Source: CAYFKJ01 sp964401845 | GTDB lineage: Bacteria; Pseudomonadota; Alphaproteobacteria; UBA2966 | Direction: 5' to 3' | NCBI GenBank assembly: GCA_964401845.1 | Contig: CAYOAD010000108.1 | Location: 1-13,823, forward strand | DNA: 13,823 nt | Shown here: piece after piece, positions 7,303 through 13,823 of the stretch | How positions within the stretch are numbered: the stretch's first letter is position 1 | How the letters are laid out: each line of letters opens with the position of its first letter | Notes under the pieces: model-generated | Databases searched by the model: none | What the model saw: only the letters and a program-made list of their open reading frames with translations | Told to the model about the DNA's origin: nothing | Made by a program: the position numbers and the translations under genes

Positions 7303-8103
7303 ATGAGCGCGATGAGTGAAACCGAAGAAGCCCCCGTTCTGTTGAGACAGGACGACGGCGGCATCGCTACCCTGACCCTCAACCGGCCGGGCCAATTCAA
7401 TGGTCTGTCGGAGGCCATGCTGGGGGCACTTGAGCGTGAAATCGCCGCCATCGCGGAGGACAAGTCCGTGCGCATTGTTGTGTTGGCGGCGGCCGGAAAG
7501 GCGTTCTGCGCCGGCCACGACCTCAAGGAAATGCGCGCCAATCACGACCGGGAGTATTACGAAGCGCTGTTCAAGCGCTGCAGCGCCATGATGACGTCCC
7601 TGCTGCGCCTGCCTCAGCCGGTTATCGCCAGGGTCCACGGCATCGCCACGGCGGCGGGCTGTCAATTGGTGGCCACGTGCGACCTTGCCATCGCGTCGGA
7701 AGACGCCAGTTTCGGCACGTCGGGAATCAACGTCGGTCTATTCTGCATGACGCCCAGCGTCGCGCTCTCGCGCAACGTGAACCGCAAGAAGAGCTTCGAA
7801 ATGCTGTTCACCGGCGACATTATTCCGGCCGGCGACGCCCTGGAAGCCGGCATCGTCAACTGTGTCGTGCCGGCGGACAAATTGGATGCCGAGATCGCCG
7901 TCTATTGTGACAAAATCCTGGCCAAGTCCCAGGCAGCCATCGAAGCGGGTAAGCAAGTCTACTATCGCCAGCTGGAAATGGGGATAACGGACGCCTACGA
8001 ATTCACCAGTGAGAACATGGCGCGGAATATGATGTTCCGCGACGTCGGCGAGGGCATCGACGCCTTTATCGGCAAACGCAAGCCGGTATGGCGACACGAA
8101 TGA
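7303..8103 (+). CDS. Enoyl-CoA hydratase/isomerase family protein, ECHDC3-like
   Basis: This 266-residue crotonase-fold protein has the usual family length. The acyl-CoA oxyanion segments are present: FCAGHDL (68-74) and GIATAAGCQL (113-122). The rest matches the ECHDC3-type subfamily, with NVGLFCMTPSVALSRNV (143-159), EMLFTGDIIPA and the C-terminal KRKPVW. The two glutamates that act in classical enoyl-CoA hydratases are absent: Q121 and G141 stand at those positions. It may therefore bind acyl-CoA without hydratase action, or perform another crotonase reaction; the true substrate is unknown. It is the first gene of a three-gene operon, and its stop overlaps the next gene's ATG. The chosen ATG at 7303 is the most upstream; a second one three codons later is possible. 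Confidence 0.92.
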   Translation: MSAMSETEEAPVLLRQDDGGIATLTLNRPGQFNGLSEAMLGALEREIAAIAEDKSVRIVVLAAAGKAFCAGHDLKEMRANHDREYYEALFKRCSAMMTSLLRLPQPVIARVHGIATAAGCQLVATCDLAIASEDASFGTSGINVGLFCMTPSVALSRNVNRKKSFEMLFTGDIIPAGDALEAGIVNCVVPADKLDAEIAVYCDKILAKSQAAIEAGKQVYYRQLEMGITDAYEFTSENMARNMMFRDVGEGIDAFIGKRKPVWRHE

Positions 8104-8618
8104 GCACGGCGGACACCCCCCCTTCCGCGGATCATGAAAATTATCCCGATCCGCTGATCCGGCGCATCCTCGAAGAAACCAAAATCATCGCCATGGTGGG
8201 CGCCTCAGCCAACTGGAAGCGGCCCAGCTCGTTCGCCATGAAATACCTTCAGGGCAAGGGCTACCGAGTCATTCCCGTCAACCCACGCGAAGCCGGCAAC
8301 GAAATCCTCGGAGAAACCTGCTACGCCGCGCTTGCCGATATTCCTGATGCCGTCGATATGGTCGACATCTTCAGGGCCTCCGAAGCCGCCGGCGAATTCG
8401 CCGACCAGGCCGTCGAGATCGGCGCCAAGGTGGTTTGGATGCAGCTTGGCGTCCGCAATCCGGAAGCCGCCGCAAGAGCCGAAGGCGCCGGCCTTACGGT
8501 TATCATGAACCGCTGCCCTAAGATCGAGTACGGACGCCTCTACGGCGAACTCGGCTGGGGCGGCATCAACACCAAAGTCATCTCCAGTAAGCGGCGCAAA
8601 TTACCCGCCGGAAAGTAG
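8100..8618 (+). CDS. CoA-binding domain protein (YccU/CoA_binding_2 family)
   Basis: This 172-residue single Rossmann-like domain is related to the CoA-binding part of succinyl-CoA synthetase alpha. Diagnostic features are IIAMVGASANWKRPSS (29-44), YRVIPVNPREAG (55-66), VDMVDIFR (85-92), KVVWMQLGV (110-118) and MNRCPKIEYGRL (136-147). No ligase or catalytic domain is attached, and the specific function of the family is unsettled. I chose ATG 8100 because it overlaps the upstream TGA as ATGA, a typical coupled junction; the in-frame ATG at 8088 would add four residues and has no better ribosome site. Its position between a crotonase and O-acetylhomoserine sulfhydrylase suggests a link to CoA thioester or methionine metabolism, by inference only. 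Confidence 0.92.
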   Translation: MSTADTPPSADHENYPDPLIRRILEETKIIAMVGASANWKRPSSFAMKYLQGKGYRVIPVNPREAGNEILGETCYAALADIPDAVDMVDIFRASEAAGEFADQAVEIGAKVVWMQLGVRNPEAAARAEGAGLTVIMNRCPKIEYGRLYGELGWGGINTKVISSKRRKLPAGK

Positions 8619-8627
8619 GCGACAGCC

Positions 8628-9917
8628 ATGACCGCCAATCACAGTGAATTCGATTTTGAGACGTTGGCCATTCATGCCGGCGCCGCCCCCGACCCCGTCA
8701 CGGGCGCCCGCACGACGCCGATTTATCAAACCACGTCATACGTCTTCGACGACGTCGACCACGCCGCCTCCCTCTTCAATCTCCAGACTTTCGGCTACAT
8801 CTATTCGCGCCTGACCAACCCCACCGTCGCCGTACTGGAAGAGCGCGTCGCCGCCCTCGAGGGCGGGCGCGGCGCCGTCGCGGCGTCTTCCGGCCATGCC
8901 GCGCAGTTGCTGGCGCTTTTTACCCTGATGCAGCCCGGTGACGAGTTTATTGCCGCCCGCAATCTCTACGGCGGATCGGTCACCCAGTTCACCCACAGCT
9001 TCAAGAAATTCGGCTGGACCTGTCACTTCGTCGATCCGACGGATCCGGAAAATTTCCGCCAAGCCATGACGCCCAAGTGCAAGGCCGTCTTCGTCGAAAG
9101 CCTCGCCAATCCCGGCGGCATCATCGTCGACCTGGAAGCCGTCGCGGCCATCGCCCACGAAGCCGGCATCCCGTTGATCGTCGACAACACCATGGCGTCG
9201 CCCTACATTTGCCGGCCCTTCGAGTGGGGCGCCGACATATCCATTCATTCAATGACCAAGTTTTTGGGCGGTCACGGCAACTCCATGGGTGGGATCGTCG
9301 TCGAATCGGGCAAATTCGACTGGGCGCAGAACGACAAATTTCCCTCCCTGACCACACCGTCGCCGTCCTACCACGGCATGGTGTTCTACGAGACCTTCGG
9401 CGATTTCGCCTTCACCATGAACGCCCGGGCGGAGGGATTGCGCGATCTGGGCCCCGCGTTGTCGCCGACCAACGCCTTTAACATTCTGCAGGGCGTCGAA
9501 ACCCTGCCGTTGCGCATGGAACGCCACGTCAGCAACGCCCAGGCCGTCGCCGAATTTCTCGAAACCCACCCCAAGGTGGAATGGGTCTCCTATGCCGGAC
9601 TGCCCTCCAGCCCGTTCCACGATCTGGCCAAAAAGTACACGCCCAAGGGTCCGGGATCGGTCTTTACCTTCGGCGTCAAGGGCGGTTTCGAAGCCGGGGT
9701 CCGCGTAGTCGAAGCCTGCGAGCTGTTTTCCCACCTGGCGAATATCGGCGATACCCGAAGCCTGATCATCCATCCCGCCTCGACAACCCACAGGCAACTG
9801 ACGGAGGAACAACTCATCGCCGCGGGTTCGGGCCCGGATGTCGTACGCCTCTCCATCGGCATCGAAGGCGAGAAGGATATTATCCGGGATCTGGATCAAG
9901 CCCTCGACCAGGCCTGA
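8628..9917 (+). CDS. metY: O-acetylhomoserine (thiol)-lyase, PLP-dependent
   Basis: This 429-residue Cys/Met-metabolism PLP enzyme makes homocysteine (or methionine) from O-acetylhomoserine plus sulfide (or methanethiol) in the cytoplasm; the length matches the MetY class rather than the shorter MetB/MetC (about 390). It begins ETLAIHAGAAPDPVTGARTTPIYQTTSY, has the tetramer-partner phosphate-binding YIYSRLTNPT (Y59, R61), SSGHAA (88-92), D186 in VDNTMASP, and the Schiff-base lysine K211 in SIHSMTKFLGGHG. The C-terminal part carries GVETLPLRMERH and GDTRSLIIHPASTTHRQLT. It follows the CoA-binding gene by 9 bases, so it is probably in one operon. No SAM riboswitch is visible in front of it or the operon. 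O-succinyl substrates cannot be excluded. Confidence 0.95.
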   Translation: MTANHSEFDFETLAIHAGAAPDPVTGARTTPIYQTTSYVFDDVDHAASLFNLQTFGYIYSRLTNPTVAVLEERVAALEGGRGAVAASSGHAAQLLALFTLMQPGDEFIAARNLYGGSVTQFTHSFKKFGWTCHFVDPTDPENFRQAMTPKCKAVFVESLANPGGIIVDLEAVAAIAHEAGIPLIVDNTMASPYICRPFEWGADISIHSMTKFLGGHGNSMGGIVVESGKFDWAQNDKFPSLTTPSPSYHGMVFYETFGDFAFTMNARAEGLRDLGPALSPTNAFNILQGVETLPLRMERHVSNAQAVAEFLETHPKVEWVSYAGLPSSPFHDLAKKYTPKGPGSVFTFGVKGGFEAGVRVVEACELFSHLANIGDTRSLIIHPASTTHRQLTEEQLIAAGSGPDVVRLSIGIEGEKDIIRDLDQALDQA

Positions 9918-9924
9918 CGTTTAG

Positions 9925-9967
9925 GGCAGTTTCCGTTCATACGGAAACGCCTCGCCTCATATTTTTT
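9925..9967 (+). terminator. Possible terminator hairpin after metY
   Basis: GTTTCCGT (9929-9936) pairs perfectly with ACGGAAAC (9941-9948) across a TCAT loop, and GGC/GCC (9925-9927, 9949-9951) extend the stem past a bulged A. A T run follows at 9962-9967, but about 10 bases from the stem, so it is not a textbook intrinsic terminator. Confidence 0.5.
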
Positions 9968-9996
9968 ATGGCGGTACAATGTGTTAACGGCCCTCA

Positions 9997-10021
9997 GTGT
10001 TTCAAGCAAAACTTGAAACAC
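9997..10021. terminator. Perfect hairpin in the convergent metY / lipoprotein gap
   Basis: GTGTTTCAAG (9997-10006) pairs with CTTGAAACAC (10012-10021) over a 5-base loop, ten perfect pairs. It starts 7 bases beyond the lipoprotein stop on the minus strand. It has no T tract on either side, so it may protect a 3' end or act with a factor rather than terminate by itself. Confidence 0.55.
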
Positions 10022-10028
10022 CCTAGAA

Positions 10029-10241
10029 TCAGCGGTGGCCGCGAGAGCGCATCAAGCGCGACTGAGTCGCTTCATCCCACTTTCGGTCGCGATCGACGCA
10101 TTTCGCGAATTCATCGGTCCCCTGCTTGAAACCGGTGCGCAGACACTTTTCTTCATACCAGGTCGCCTGGTCCTGGGCACAACCGGCCAGCGCGCCGGCG
10201 ATGATCAGCCCGGATATAACGGTTTTCGCTACGGTATTCAT
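10029..10241 (-). CDS. Small lipoprotein with C-x14-C motif
   Basis: This is a 70-residue protein with a short hydrophobic signal (VISGLIIAGALAGC) and lipobox LAGC, giving lipidated Cys21 and a mature chain of only 50 residues. The mature part has C33 and C48 in ekCLRTGFKQGTDEFAKCVD, a GF-x2-GT-x2-FA-x-CV pattern I have seen in small alphaproteobacterial lipoproteins of unknown function; the two cysteines could form a disulfide in the periplasm. The charged C-terminus (R/K/D-rich) has no recognised domain. The ribosome site GGGGGTG fits the start at 10241. It is convergent with metY. Confidence 0.85.
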   Translation of the reverse strand: MNTVAKTVISGLIIAGALAGCAQDQATWYEEKCLRTGFKQGTDEFAKCVDRDRKWDEATQSRLMRSRGHR

Positions 10242-10255
10242 GGCACACCCCCAAA

Positions 10256-10269
10256 AAGTACGCGTACTT
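10256..10269. repeat. Perfect 14-bp palindrome in the divergent lipoprotein/oxidoreductase gap
   Basis: AAGTACGCGTACTT is self-complementary. It lies just upstream of the lipoprotein ribosome site, within the 120-base region 10242-10361 that must hold the promoters of both divergent genes. A second, imperfect palindrome (ATAGACTAGCCTAT, 10289-10302) follows. A weak plus-strand promoter can be drawn (TTGGCC 10268-10273, 16-base spacer, TAGACT 10290-10295), so the perfect palindrome would touch its -35. Confidence 0.6.
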
Positions 10270-10361
10270 GGCCGCCGCCGGATTTTTGATAGACTAGCCT
10301 ATGAAAGCGGCCCCAGGAACCAACGTTTTCTTGATTTGCCCGGTTACACGGAACGGCGAAA

Positions 10362-11717
10362 ATGAACCTTTACAAACTTCTCAGCCAGCGCGCCGAAAGC
10401 GGCAACCCCGTCACCGTCGCCTTGATCGGTGGCGGCAAGTTCGGATCGATGTTCTTGGCCCAGGCTAGGCTGACCACGGGTCTCCAGGTCGCGGCCGTAA
10501 TCGATTTGGCGCCGGAGAATGCCCGCATGAACCTCTTGGCGACCGGCTGGGCGGCTGAACAATTCGCCGCCACGTCTCTTGAGGATGCCCTAAAGTCGGG
10601 CGGCACGTTCGTCACCGACGACGCGGAGGCCGTCATCTCGGCGGAGGGTGTCGAGGTCGTGGTTGACGCTACCGGCAGCCCGGCCGCCGGCATCCGCCAC
10701 GTGCTGATGTGCTGCGAGCACGGCAAGCACATCGTCATGGTCAACGTTGAGGCCGACGCCCTCGCGGGCCCGCTGCTGGCCCGGCGGGCCGAGGAAGCGG
10801 GCATCGTCTATTCCCTGGCCTATGGCGACCAACCTGCCCTGATATGCGAACAGGTCGATTGGGCACGGGCCACAGGGTTCAAGGTGGTGTCGGCGGGCAA
10901 GGGCACGCGCTATTTGCCGGCCTTCCACCAATCGACGCCCGACAACGTCTGGGACAATTACTACGTTTCCGCGGAAATCGCCGAACGCGGCAACATGAAC
11001 CCCAAGATGTGCACCAGCTTTATCGACGGCACCAAGTCGGGCATTGAGATGACGGCGGTCTGCAACGCCACGGGCCTGACACCGCAACCGGACGGCTTAA
11101 GTTTCCCGCCGGTATCGTGCTATGACCTGGCGGAAGTCCTCAAACCGAAGTCCGCCGGCGGCAGCCTGAGCCACACCGGCACGACCGAGGTCATTTCCTG
11201 CCTCAACCGTGACGGCACGGACGTCGAGCATCACCTGCAGATGGGCGTTTACGTGGTGGTCGAAGCGGACAACGAATACGTTTCCAACTGCTTTGAGGAA
11301 TACCATCTGCTGCACGACTCCACTTCGCGCTATTCGGCGCTTTACCGCCCGACCCACCTGATCGGTCTGGAGCTCGGCATTTCCGTTGCCTCCATCGCTC
11401 TGCGCGGCGAGGCGACCGGCGCGCCGACGGGCTTCCGCTCAGACGTCGTCGCCACCGCCAAGCGCGACTTGAAAGCGGGCGAAATTCTCGACGGCGAGGG
11501 CGGGTTCTGCGTCTGGGGCAAACAGATGCCAGCGCAGGACAGCGTCTCGCTGGGCGGCCTGCCCCTGGGCCTGGCTCATGACGTCAAACTGAAGAACGCC
11601 ATCAAGCAGGGTCAGCCGGTGCGTTGGACCGACGTCGATATCGACGAAACTCTGGAGGCGGTGCGCTTCCGGCGTCAGATGGAGCAGGCTTTTTCGCAGC
11701 CCGAGGCCGCCGAATAG
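10362..11717 (+). CDS. NAD(P)-dependent Gfo/Idh- or homoserine-dehydrogenase-like oxidoreductase with C-terminal SAF domain
   Basis: This 451-residue cytoplasmic protein opens with a Rossmann fold: VTVALIGGGKFGSMF (17-31) has the glycine-rich dinucleotide site, followed by VVVDATGSPAAGIRHVL. The middle catalytic region (about 140-350) contains YGDQPALICEQVDWARA, GKGTRYLP, CTSFIDGTKSGIEMTAVCNATGL and SLSHTGTTEV. The end carries a SAF-type module (VATAKRDLKAGEIL, then LPLGLAHDVKLKNAIKQGQPV followed by WTDVDID), also seen in sialic-acid synthase-like and altronate hydrolase-like proteins. This combination matches stand-alone homoserine-dehydrogenase-like oxidoreductases with SAF ends; the substrate is unknown. 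The ribosome site GGAACGG is modest. It converges on the MFS gene with a 6-base gap. Confidence 0.88.
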   Translation: MNLYKLLSQRAESGNPVTVALIGGGKFGSMFLAQARLTTGLQVAAVIDLAPENARMNLLATGWAAEQFAATSLEDALKSGGTFVTDDAEAVISAEGVEVVVDATGSPAAGIRHVLMCCEHGKHIVMVNVEADALAGPLLARRAEEAGIVYSLAYGDQPALICEQVDWARATGFKVVSAGKGTRYLPAFHQSTPDNVWDNYYVSAEIAERGNMNPKMCTSFIDGTKSGIEMTAVCNATGLTPQPDGLSFPPVSCYDLAEVLKPKSAGGSLSHTGTTEVISCLNRDGTDVEHHLQMGVYVVVEADNEYVSNCFEEYHLLHDSTSRYSALYRPTHLIGLELGISVASIALRGEATGAPTGFRSDVVATAKRDLKAGEILDGEGGFCVWGKQMPAQDSVSLGGLPLGLAHDVKLKNAIKQGQPVRWTDVDIDETLEAVRFRRQMEQAFSQPEAAE

Positions 11718-11723
11718 ACCGAC

Positions 11724-12926
11724 CTACTCCGCCGGTACCGGGACTGCCTGACGTTCCGACGGCAACAGCGTGGCGGTCATCCCAGCCACCCCGGCGAAGC
11801 CCATCATGACGAAAAACAGGACATCGAGGCTGCCGGTCATGCCGTGCAGCAAGGGCACCAGCGCCACACCGATCGAACTGACGCCCAGGGTAAGCACAAA
11901 TTTGGCGCCGAATACCCGCGCACGCCAGGCCAGCGGCGTATATCGCGCCAGCAAGGTGTTTTCCGCCGGCTGACCCAGGACGCTCAGGCTAACCATCAGG
12001 GCGGCGGCGGCGATCAGGAGCGGATTGCTCAACGACCACGCGATCAGCATGACCGGCACCTGAATCAGGAGACTGAAGACGTAAACTGATTTGAGGCGGA
12101 AACGCTCCGCCAGTTCGCCGCCGATAACCTGCGCCACGGCCGCGCAGATGTAGGCAATGGTGACAAAACCGCCCGCGACGAAAGCGCTGACGTCGCCATC
12201 GCTGAAGCTAGCACCGAGACGCTCGTCGAATATTTTCGGCAAGCCGACCGAGGTCGCCTGATAGACCATGCCGGTGCTGACGACCGTTAGGGCGAGAACC
12301 ATGAAGGAGCGCCGGATGTCTCCCGCGCTGGAGGCCGGTTGCGGCCGCCGGTCCGTCTCCGCTTCGACGATCAGGCCCCGGCGCATGGCGATAATGAACA
12401 GGGTACCGGTCGCCAGACTAAAAATGCCCGGCACCAGGAAGGCCGCGCGCCAGCTCCAAAGGTCGGCCAGACCGCCCGCAACGATGGCCGCGAACGCCGT
12501 GCCCAAGCTGCCGAACACGCCATTGAGGCCAAGCGCCCGGCTCGGGTCGACCGCGTTCTTGATAAGCCACGGAATGCCCACGGGATGATAGATGGCGGCA
12601 AACACGCCCATGCCGGTAAGGCCGATCATAAGGCCGGTGGTTCCCGTCGACAGGCCGGTAAAAAGCGCCGCTGCACCCAAACCGATGAACATCACGCCCA
12701 TCATGCCCGGTGCACTCCAGCGGTCGCCGAGCCAGCCCGCCGGTAACGCCGCGACGCCGAACATGACGAAGCCCGGCCAGGCCAGCCATTGCAGATCGGC
12801 GTAGCTAAGCCCCCATTCGCGCTCCAGCACCAGAACCACCGTGGCGTACAGCAGGATGAAGAAGTGCGAATAGGAGTGCGCGATGCAGGAAAACCCGAGG
12901 GTCAATTTGTCTGAGTACCGCGTCAT
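11724..12926 (-). CDS. MFS transporter, about 12 transmembrane segments
   Basis: This 400-residue inner-membrane protein is built of alternating hydrophobic segments, consistent with 12 helices. The loop between helices 2 and 3 has the MFS motif AGWLGDRW (63-70), and the N-terminal half contains AAIYHPVGIPWLIK. The N-terminus HSYSHFFILLYATVV resembles fosmidomycin-resistance-like and related MFS groups, but the substrate cannot be assigned. A charged central loop (near MRRGLIVEAETDRR) separates the two six-helix halves. Upstream there is no Shine-Dalgarno (CCCCTC precedes the ATG) and a candidate -10 GATAAT ends 8 bases before the start, so the transcript may be leaderless. Confidence 0.92.
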   Translation of the reverse strand: MTRYSDKLTLGFSCIAHSYSHFFILLYATVVLVLEREWGLSYADLQWLAWPGFVMFGVAALPAGWLGDRWSAPGMMGVMFIGLGAAALFTGLSTGTTGLMIGLTGMGVFAAIYHPVGIPWLIKNAVDPSRALGLNGVFGSLGTAFAAIVAGGLADLWSWRAAFLVPGIFSLATGTLFIIAMRRGLIVEAETDRRPQPASSAGDIRRSFMVLALTVVSTGMVYQATSVGLPKIFDERLGASFSDGDVSAFVAGGFVTIAYICAAVAQVIGGELAERFRLKSVYVFSLLIQVPVMLIAWSLSNPLLIAAAALMVSLSVLGQPAENTLLARYTPLAWRARVFGAKFVLTLGVSSIGVALVPLLHGMTGSLDVLFFVMMGFAGVAGMTATLLPSERQAVPVPAE

Positions 12927-12934
12927 GAGGGGAC

Positions 12935-12961
12935 ATTATCGCCCAGGGATGAGCATGTCAC
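12935..12961 (-). promoter_or_regulatory. Candidate leaderless promoter of the MFS gene
   Basis: On the minus strand GTGACA (12956-12961, 5 of 6) is followed by a short 15-base spacer and GATAAT (12935-12940, 5 of 6). The -10 ends 8 bases before the ATG, so the predicted start point coincides with the start codon. Confidence 0.45.
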
Positions 12962-12987
12962 GCCCGCCCCCGACATGGCCGACATGC
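12953..12987. repeat. Cluster of GACATG half-sites around the MFS -35
   Basis: GCATGTC (12953-12959) overlaps the -35; its exact reverse complement GACATGC (12981-12987) lies upstream, and a further GACATG (12972-12977) sits between them. The two GACATG copies form a 9-base tandem (CCGACATGG, CCGACATGC). The arrangement resembles operator half-sites for a local regulator. Confidence 0.5.
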
Positions 12988-13054
12988 AATTTCGGCAGGT
13001 GTGGCGCTATTCGGGTATCATCGGTAGCCGGCGATGTATCGGGACGTTAACGTT

Positions 13055-13756
13055 TCAGCAGCACCCCTTCCCGGCAACCGCTCCTTCCGAAGAGGTTTCG
13101 GCCGCATCCCCTCCCCGGCCGAGATAGGTCTGATCGGAGAGATAGAAATCCGCAAATGCTTCCTCGAAATCCGGCGCCACGGATTTTTCTGCCAGCCCGG
13201 TGGCCATCATGTTCCGTTGCCAGGATTTCAATTTGGGACGCTGGCCGATGAAGTCATAGCCCGTGTTCTTCTCAATGATGTTCGCGCGGTGCAGCAGGGT
13301 TAGCCAGGCGATGTCGACCATGCCGACGATGTCGCCGTTGAAATACGGCGTGTCGCCCAATTGCCTTTCAATCTTGTCGAAGGCCTGACCCAATTTTGCA
13401 CTGCGTTCGACAAGCGCGGTTTCATCCGGACTGCGTTGCGCCCCGCACTGGACGAGGTAGTTCTTCGAGGCGAGGTAGCTCCAAGCGCGGTTGGAAGCTT
13501 TTTCCTCCGGCGACAGTTCAGGCTGCAACGCCGGATAGGCCTCGTCGAGATATTCGGCAATGGCGTCGGATTCGAAAAGAACCGTACCGTTATCGGTGAT
13601 CAGCACCGGCACCTGACCGTTGGGCGAGATATCCAGAAACCATTGGGGCTTGTCGCTCAAGCTGATGAATTCAAGCTCGTAGGGGATGTTCTTCGCTTCC
13701 AGCATGGCGGTGACGCGCTGAACAAAAGGGCAAATCTTGAAACTAACGACTTTCAT
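13055..13756 (-). CDS. Glutathione S-transferase, Cys-type (omega/glutaredoxin-like active site)
   Basis: This 233-residue protein has an N-terminal thioredoxin-fold domain (about 1-80) and a C-terminal helical domain. The active site is CPF (C9-P10), as in omega-class GSTs and glutaredoxin-like transferases, rather than Ser or Tyr. The cis-proline is P50 in SPNGQVPVL, and the glutathione gamma-glutamyl contact is E62-S63 in FESDAIAEYL. Such enzymes usually do thiol-transferase, dehydroascorbate or glutathionyl-conjugate reduction. It ends GKGCC, two adjacent terminal cysteines (232-233) after a Ser/Ala/Gly-rich linker, unusual for a GST; metal or thiol chemistry is conceivable. The ribosome site GGAG is about 10 bases upstream. 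Its promoter would lie in 13757-13823 or beyond. Confidence 0.93.
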   Translation of the reverse strand: MKVVSFKICPFVQRVTAMLEAKNIPYELEFISLSDKPQWFLDISPNGQVPVLITDNGTVLFESDAIAEYLDEAYPALQPELSPEEKASNRAWSYLASKNYLVQCGAQRSPDETALVERSAKLGQAFDKIERQLGDTPYFNGDIVGMVDIAWLTLLHRANIIEKNTGYDFIGQRPKLKSWQRNMMATGLAEKSVAPDFEEAFADFYLSDQTYLGRGGDAAETSSEGAVAGKGCC

Positions 13757-13823
13757 TGGGGTGGCTCCGCTGGCTTCCGATTGACCGAAAAGGCCTTGGT
13801 GGTGACTGCTAAATGATATATAT
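13757..13823. other. GST upstream region, truncated by the window end
   Basis: 67 bases; the outer end is AT-rich (an ATATAT-containing run near 13813-13823), suggesting a promoter for the GST gene, but the -35 region lies beyond the window. Confidence 0.35.

Larger units (their letters stand above)
12927..13054. other. Intergenic region between the MFS and GST genes
   Basis: 128 bases without a gene. It holds the MFS promoter candidate and GACATG cluster, and near the GST stop a 10-bp palindrome ACGTTAACGT (about 13044-13053). No convincing intrinsic terminator of the GST gene was found. Confidence 0.5.

Noticed and set aside
8088..8099. Upstream ATG as start of the CoA-binding gene
   Set aside because: In frame, but the ATGA overlap at 8100 is the more usual coupled start, and no ribosome site favours 8088; not fully excluded.
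1..13823. CRISPR array, transposon ends, tRNA or phage genes
   Set aside because: No regularly spaced repeats, transposase motifs, cloverleaf-like segments or phage proteins were seen on either strand.

Overview
The window reads as a GC-rich alphaproteobacterial chromosome segment, probably Rhodospirillales-like. The evidence is the strong G/C third-position bias, an S9 ribosomal protein with a long Ala/acidic N-terminal extension, and an ECHDC3-type crotonase / CoA-binding protein / O-acetylhomoserine sulfhydrylase cluster divergent from a thioesterase-rplM-rpsI block. The assignment comes from family knowledge and was not searched. There are ten confident protein genes and one interrupted gene. 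I see no tRNA, rRNA, CRISPR array, insertion sequence or phage gene.

Left part (1-5200, minus strand): a signalling pair. A 1342-residue cytoplasmic hybrid histidine kinase carries five PAS domains, HisKA, HATPase, two receivers and an HPt. Its TAA stop abuts the ATG of a response-regulator reading frame that runs off the window's left edge. That second frame is open for about 390 codons except for one in-frame TAA at codon 52, which splits the receiver domain just before its phosphoacceptor Asp. It is either a recent pseudogene, a base-calling error or a readthrough case, and it is the most notable observation here.

Middle part (5293-7033, minus strand): rplM (L13) and rpsI (S9) are separated by 2 bases and closed by a rho-independent terminator that also separates them from the kinase. 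A PaaI-type hotdog thioesterase lies upstream. The 227-base rplM upstream region is AT-rich, with a plausible sigma70-type promoter and a perfect 16-bp palindrome.

Plus-strand cluster (7303-9917): an ECHDC3-like enoyl-CoA hydratase family protein lacking both canonical catalytic glutamates, a CoA-binding Rossmann protein overlapping it by ATGA, and O-acetylhomoserine sulfhydrylase. This is a tight three-gene operon with a possible promoter and a 10-bp inverted repeat in its leader. Hairpins follow in the convergent gap.

Right part: a small lipoprotein (minus), a Rossmann-fold oxidoreductase with a C-terminal SAF domain (plus), an MFS transporter (minus) that converges on it with a 6-base gap and looks leaderless, and a Cys-type glutathione S-transferase (minus) ending in Cys-Cys. 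I found no clear evidence for an entirely new multi-gene system. The broken phosphorelay partner, the catalytically altered crotonase and several unexplained palindromes near starts are the items worth a second look.
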